From assembly GCA_007922225.1 (NCBI GenBank), contig ML679961.1, positions 2,028,960 through 2,092,959 of the forward strand: a stretch of 64,000 nucleotides of DNA, written 5' to 3'. This document shows positions 59,991 to 64,000 of this stretch, piece after piece. Numbering within the stretch: position 1 is the first letter of the stretch; each line of letters opens with the position of its first letter. The position numbers and the translations under genes are program-made. The stretch comes from Emydura subglobosa. Its lineage: Eukaryota; Chordata; Testudines; Chelidae. The notes beneath the pieces are model-generated. The model searched no databases and was not told where the DNA came from. It saw only the letters and a program-made list of their open reading frames with translations.

Positions 59991-60350
59991 ACGTTTTGAC
60001 AAAACTCTTCCTCTGCCGCCGAGGGTCCAGCGCTTCCTGCTAGCGGCAGGTCAGGGAACTACTTCCGCCCTTAGTGTTCTTCCACCCTCTCGTGCTGGGG
60101 GAGGGTAACACAGCCTTTCTAAGATGGCCGCTCCCTGCTGGGTCCCAGTCCTGTCTCTGGTTCTCACAGGCCCTTGTCTCTTCACTGGGGCTATTGCCCC
60201 TCCTGTGAATGGCCAGTGCGGGGGGGGGATGGAGCCCGGTCCCACCCTCGACTCCAGACCCCAACCCAGGGTACGACAAGTACCAGCCTCACACTGTGGC
60301 TTCAGAAAAGCTGCTTGCTTCCCCGAGCCCCTTGACTTAATGTCTGTACC
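59991..60350 (-). mobile_element. Leader of second gypsy-type element, truncated
   Basis: Directly downstream (minus strand) of the LTR at 60351-60829 lies GC-rich sequence with no pol domain, compatible with a 5' leader after a 5' LTR. The 188-codon minus frame 60051-60617 runs from the LTR into it and shows no domain, so I do not call a gene. The left limit is uncertain. Confidence 0.4.
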
Positions 60351-60829
60351 TGCCCAGACAGAGCCTGTCCTGGCCCCCTTGCCAGGGGAGGCTCTTGAGC
60401 CCCTGACAGCTCCACTGGGCGTGGTAGTGCAGAACCAAATGTCCAGTTCAATCCTCCCCTTCTGGCAGGCCTCCAGGCCTGGGAAAGGTCCTTTGCCCTC
60501 TTCGGGCAGGGTTTTTCCCTCCCCCAGTCTTTGTACTGCAGGGATCTCCCTTGCCAGCTTCCTGCTCCTTCTCCTAAACCCTCCTGGTTTCTGACAGCGT
60601 CTTGCCTGCTCACACACTCTGGTAGCTCACCTCACTCTCACAACTCCAGCCACACCTTTCTCTGGAGGGGAGGCTTTTAACACGTCCTAGTCAGGGCCTT
60701 GATTGGCTCCAGGTGTGTTAATTAACCTGGAGTAACTCAGCTACCAGGGGAAAAGGGACTTGCTGAGCCTGGGGCTGATCTATTGGCTGTCTAGCACTCT
60801 CGGTAGCCATCTAGTCTGACCCTATCACA
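60351..60829 (-). repeat. Gypsy-type LTR, copy B
   Basis: On the minus strand it starts tgtgatagggtcagactaga and ends gtctgggca, so it has TG...CA tips. It is about 479 bp and matches copy A (61232-61730) along its length with small indels, in the same orientation. Both contain gtcccttttcccctggt and the tcccctccagagaaag block. No polypurine tract lies upstream, so it looks like a 5' LTR. Confidence 0.8.
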
Positions 60830-61231
60830 ATGCGTATTGTAAAATGTCTCCTCAAGCCTCTGATATCATTTCGCACAGACTGCGTTAATACCCACTGGTA
60901 ACGGCAGAGTTGATCCCTTGCTACAGAACAAAGCCATGAAGTTCCTCAGGATTCACAGATGCTATTGTTTTTAGAGAAAACCCTGAAATGCATTAATCAA
61001 TTTTACCTTGCTTCTTGAACTGCGATCTGCTATCAGCATAATGAAAATCTGAAACTTGCAGCTCCGGAATAAAAAAGCTGGATCAGCCACTAAATGGGAC
61101 CAAAGAAAATAAGGTAGCTAATTTGTGACGAGCTTAGAAATGAGTGTGTACTCAATGAGCAGCCTGCCCACACCATTACCATGAGGGAAATAGAAACAGA
61201 GCAGGAGTATATAGCTCATCTGATGATGAAT
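60830..61231. other. Unique spacer between the two LTRs
   Basis: About 400 bp of AT-rich sequence with no LTR, pol or repeat text. Its presence means copy A and copy B belong to two separate insertions, or that the region was rearranged. Confidence 0.6.
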
Positions 61232-61730
61232 TGCTCAGACAAGGGCCCTTCTGGCCTCCTTGCCAAGGGAGGCTCTTGACCCCTGACAGCCCCACTGGGC
61301 ATGGTAGTGCTGAACCAAATGTGCAATTCAATCTTCCCCTTCTGGCAGGGTCTTTTCCCTCAGGCCTCCAGACCTGGGAAAGGTCCTTTGCTCTCTTCGG
61401 GCAGGGTTTTCCTTCCCCCAGTCTTGGTACCTGCAGGGCTCTGTCCTGCCAGCGTTCCGCTCCTTCTCCTAAACCCTCCTGGTTTCTGACAGTGTCTTGC
61501 CTGCTCACAACTCTGGTACCTTGCCTCACTCCCACCAGTCCAGCCACACCCTTTCTCTGGAGGGGAGGCTTTTAACAAATCCTAGGAAGGGACCTGATCG
61601 GCTCTATCATGTAATTAACCAGGAGTAACCCCCTGCTCTGCCACCAGGGGAAAAGGGACTTGTTGAGCCTGGGCCTGATATATTGGCCGTCTAGAACTCT
61701 CCGGTAGCCATCTAGTCTGACCCAGTCACA
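61232..61730 (-). repeat. Gypsy-type 3' LTR, copy A
   Basis: On the minus strand it starts tgtgactgggtcagactaga at 61730, right after the purine-rich tract, and ends cttgtctgagca at 61232, length 499 bp. It closes the pol of the element to its right. The pol stop codon lies inside the first 20 bp of the LTR (61712). Confidence 0.85.
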
Positions 61731-62194
61731 TATCCCTCCCTCCTGATCAACACCAGGGGGTCGGCAACTTGGGTCGCTAGACAGTGCACCCGTGACAGGC
61801 CATTTGCATTGCCATAGCAGCTCCCGGACTTGTGTTGGATGGTAAACTGGAATGGTTGGAGGGACAGGAACCACCTGGTCACCCTCGCATTCTTCTCTTT
61901 GTTCCGCTGTACCCACTGGAGGTGGGCATGGTCAGCCACGAAGGTAAATTTTCGGCCTGGCAGATAACACTTGAGAGTTTCCATGGCCTACTTGACAGCA
62001 AGGCGCTCCTTCTCCATCACTGCATATTTCTGTTCCCTCAGAAGAAGCTTTGTCCTGAGGTAGAGAATGGGATGTTCATCTTCTCCCATCATCTGTGATA
62101 GAACTGTCCCCAACCCTACCTCAGATGCATCTGTCTGTAGCATAAATTCCTTTGTAAAGCCGGGGTTATTAGAGAGGGCAGTCCGTAGGTCCAT
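61712..62194 (-). pseudogene. Gypsy-type RNase H, broken
   Basis: The first part (61988-62194) has T-D-A-S-E-V-G-L-G-T-V-L-S-Q with the first catalytic Asp, and Q-K-Y-A-V-M-E-K-E. A TAG stop at 61988-61990 splits it from the second part (61712-61984), which has D-H-A-H-L-Q-W and, near the end, G-N-A-N-G-L-S-R, where the usual D of N-A-D is Asn. The frame then runs into the LTR and ends at 61712. It is dead, but the order RT-RNase H-LTR is clear. Confidence 0.82.
61731..61744 (-). promoter_or_regulatory. Polypurine tract
   Basis: On the minus strand reads caggagggagggata immediately before the LTR start. A purine-rich tract here primes plus-strand DNA synthesis in LTR retrotransposons. It fixes the LTR boundary. 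Confidence 0.7.
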
Positions 62195-62349
62195 TTCAAC
62201 ATTTCAGGGCCCCGAGTCTTTACCAGGTCCATCAGGGGACTTACTCTGGTGGCGAAGTGGGGGATGAATTGTCAGTAATATCCCACTACGCCGAGGAATG
62301 CTCAGACCTGTTTCCTCTGGTTCAGTCGGGGCCAATTTTGGATGGCCTC

Positions 62350-63010
62350 GAGCTTATTCACTTGGGGCTTCACTACATCTCTTCCCACGATGTACTTGAG
62401 CTATTTGGCTTCTGATAGTCCTATTGTACACTTGGCTGAATTTGCTGTAAGGCCCACCTACCTCAAGGTATTCAGTGCTGCTTCCACCTTTCCCAGATGG
62501 GTTTCCCAGTCTGGAGTATGAATAATCATGTGATCCAGGTATGCAGCAGCATAGCTCGCATGAGGACTTGTCCATAAGGCACTGAAAGGTGGCTGAAGCC
62601 CCATGTAGTCCGAAGGCAGGGACAATGTCCTGGAATAGACCTTCAGGCGTGGAGACCTTCTTTGGACCTTCTTTGGCTAGGGGAATCTGCCAATACCCTT
62701 TCGCCAACTCCAGGGTGGTCAGGAATCGGGCCTTGCCCAATCGGTCAACTAATTAATCTATGCGCGGTATAGGGTATGCATCGAATTTGGAAATCTCGTT
62801 CAGACGGCGAATGTCATTACAAAAACTTGTGGTGCCATTGGGTTTAGGCACTAGCACAATTGGACTGGACCACTGGCTGTGGGATTCTTCAATGACTAAC
62901 ATTTTCTTTACCTCAGCCTTGATTTCCTCCCTTTTTGCCTCTGGGACTCTGTAAGGTCTTATTTTTACCTTGGCCCCAGGGTTCGTGATGATGTGGTGAT
63001 AGGCCTGTGT
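62350..63010 (-). pseudogene. Gypsy-type reverse transcriptase, broken
   Basis: The linker from integrase (63170-63010) leads directly into the fingers, with K-M-L-V-I-E-E-S-H-S-Q-W-S-S-P-I-V-L-V and P-K-P-N-G-T. The palm frame 62354-62740 reads L-T-T-L-E-L-A-K-G-Y-W-Q-I-P-L, so the first catalytic Asp is Glu. In a shifted frame the motif C block reads Y-L-D-H, so the second Asp of the pair is His. Stops and shifts break the frame. The enzyme is inactive. Its place after integrase is the notable point. Confidence 0.82.
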
Positions 63011-63183
63011 TGTTCAGCCCAGCATTGTTGAGAATACATCTCGATTTCGACTGACCATCTTGGTCATCTTGGCCTTTTGGTCTGGCGTTAGGTCAGGGGA
63101 TATCTTCACCTGCTCATGAGGGTTGTTTTCCAGAGGCAGGGTCTCTAGGGTGACTACCCCTGTCCCTTGGGCCTGCCAAGGCT

Positions 63184-64000
63184 TCAGGAGGTTAACATGG
63201 TGGACCTGCTCTGTTTCCAGCGACCTGGCTGTCCTACCTTGTAATTTACTTCTCCCATGGGTTTGACTATTTCATAAGGCCTCTGCCACTGGGCCAATAG
63301 CTTGCTCTCAGCCGGGGGTACCAGTACCATTACTTGATCTTCAGGCTGGGACTGTCGAACCTTCACTTAGTGGTTGTGGTAGGTCTGCTGGCCTCCTGTG
63401 ACTTCTCCAAGTGTTTTCGTACAATGGGAGTGACTCGGGCTATCTGGTCTCTCATCTGCAGTATGTGGTCAATTATGTTTTTTTCCGGGTTTGGTTCTTA
63501 CTCCCAAATCTCCCTGGTGATGTCCAATATACCCAGGGTGGGGGTCGCCCATATAATAACTCGAAGGCGGAAAACCCAGTGAAGGTCTGAGGAACCTCCC
63601 AGATCGCGAAATGAGGTAAGGCAACAGGGTATCCCAATCTTTTCCATCCTGACTCACTACTTTTCTTATCATATCACTGAGGGTCCTGTTGAACCTCTAC
63701 ACCAGACCATCAGTCTGTGGGTGGTAGACAGAAGTCCGCAGGGCCTGTATGTGAAGCAGGTCACATAGTCTTTCATTAGTGTTGACATGAAGAGGGTCCC
63801 TTGATCTGTCAGGATCTCCTTAGGTAGCCCTACTCTGGTAAAGATCTTTACTAGCTCTGTTGCTATCATCTTAGAGGCTATCTTCCATAGTAGAACAGCC
63901 TCTGGGTATCGGGTGGCATAGTCCAGGCAACAAATATGTGTTGATGGCTTCAGGCTGTCTTCTCCAGGGGCCCCTGCAGATCCATAATTATCTGCTCAAA
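63184..64000 (-). pseudogene. Gypsy-type integrase, broken
   Basis: From the window edge, M-D-L-Q-G-P-L-E gives the first catalytic Asp region, and the frame 63669-63869 has A-T-E-L-V-K-I-F-T-R-V-G-L-P-K-E-I-L-T-D-Q-G-T with the second Asp. At the third catalytic position the family has Glu, and here it is a TAG stop (63697-63699), with R-F-N after it. Frameshifts follow before K-L-L-A-Q-W-Q-R-P-Y-E-I-V in the carboxy-terminal DNA-binding part (63184-63366). Integrase normally joins the element DNA to the chromosome. The copy cannot do that. Confidence 0.8.

Larger units (their letters stand above)
61232..64000 (-). mobile_element. Ty3/gypsy-type LTR element with integrase before RT (Gmr1-like)
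   Basis: On the minus strand the order from the window edge is integrase (64000-63184), reverse transcriptase (about 63010-62350), RNase H (about 62194-61745) and 3' LTR (61730-61232). Ordinary Ty3/gypsy elements have integrase after RNase H. Integrase first is the order reported for Gmr1-like gypsy elements of deuterostomes. The gag, protease and 5' LTR lie outside the window. The pol frame is broken several times, so it is inactive. Confidence 0.75.

Noticed and set aside
60051..60617. 188-codon minus-strand frame across the LTR B and leader
   Set aside because: It starts inside the LTR and shows no gag or other domain.
1..64000. CRISPR array, prokaryotic operon or tRNA gene
   Set aside because: No regularly spaced repeats, no ribosome-binding-site-led gene rows and no tRNA-like B box with matching fold were noticed. 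The content is vertebrate repeats.

Overview
This window is vertebrate genomic DNA made of intergenic or intronic sequence packed with retrotransposon debris. I find no host protein-coding gene, tRNA, rRNA, CRISPR array or bacterial-type operon in it. The organism is most likely a non-avian sauropsid, and a turtle is my best guess. The reasons are several CR1 LINE families of different ages on both strands, MIR-like SINEs, very short hAT-type elements, an R2-clade LINE and a Ty3/gypsy-type LTR element. The turtle call rests on recollection of repeat families and was not checked by a search. In the entries, CR1-A, -B, -C and -D are working labels for families that I can tell apart by their 3' ends.

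Layout: 1-1.6 kb is an old CR1/L3-like LINE on the minus strand with recognisable ORF1 (esterase-like), endonuclease and reverse transcriptase remnants. 6.3-7.15 kb and 9.0-9.7 kb are plus-strand CR1 3' halves. 8.0-8.85 kb holds two MIR-like SINE pieces. 10.9-11.8 kb is a minus CR1-A 3' half with a foreign GC-rich block inside it. 15.4-16.9 kb is a mosaic of CR1 pieces in both orientations. 18.97-19.26 kb is a terminal-inverted-repeat element. 21.1-23.9 kb is a long plus-strand CR1-A (endonuclease plus reverse transcriptase) with a CR1-B copy nested in it. 26.05-26.43 kb is a CR1-D 3' end.

32.1-32.3 kb is a 212-bp hAT-like element with near-perfect 8-bp target-site duplications. 33.56-35.09 kb is the 3' part of an R2-clade LINE with an undamaged 424-codon reading frame, the best open reading frame in the window. 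35.3-36.3 kb is a GC-rich unit with 45-bp direct repeats near its ends, each holding a hairpin, a TATA/GC-box promoter and a Pro/Glu/Asp-rich reading frame. 43-46.1 kb and 47.5-48.1 kb are nested or interrupted CR1 copies. 51.9-52.1 kb is a MIR-like SINE. 53.2 kb is a 107-bp hAT-like element with perfect target-site duplications.

60.0 kb to the right edge holds Ty3/gypsy-type LTR sequence on the minus strand. The last element has integrase upstream of reverse transcriptase, the unusual pol order known from Gmr1-like elements, and its pol is a pseudogene.

No genes here work together as a pathway. The biology is a record of repeated retrotransposition, nesting and decay. The most notable items are the intact R2-clade carboxy-terminal frame outside any visible rDNA, the gypsy element with the inverted pol order, and the unclassified promoter-bearing unit at 35.3-36.3 kb.
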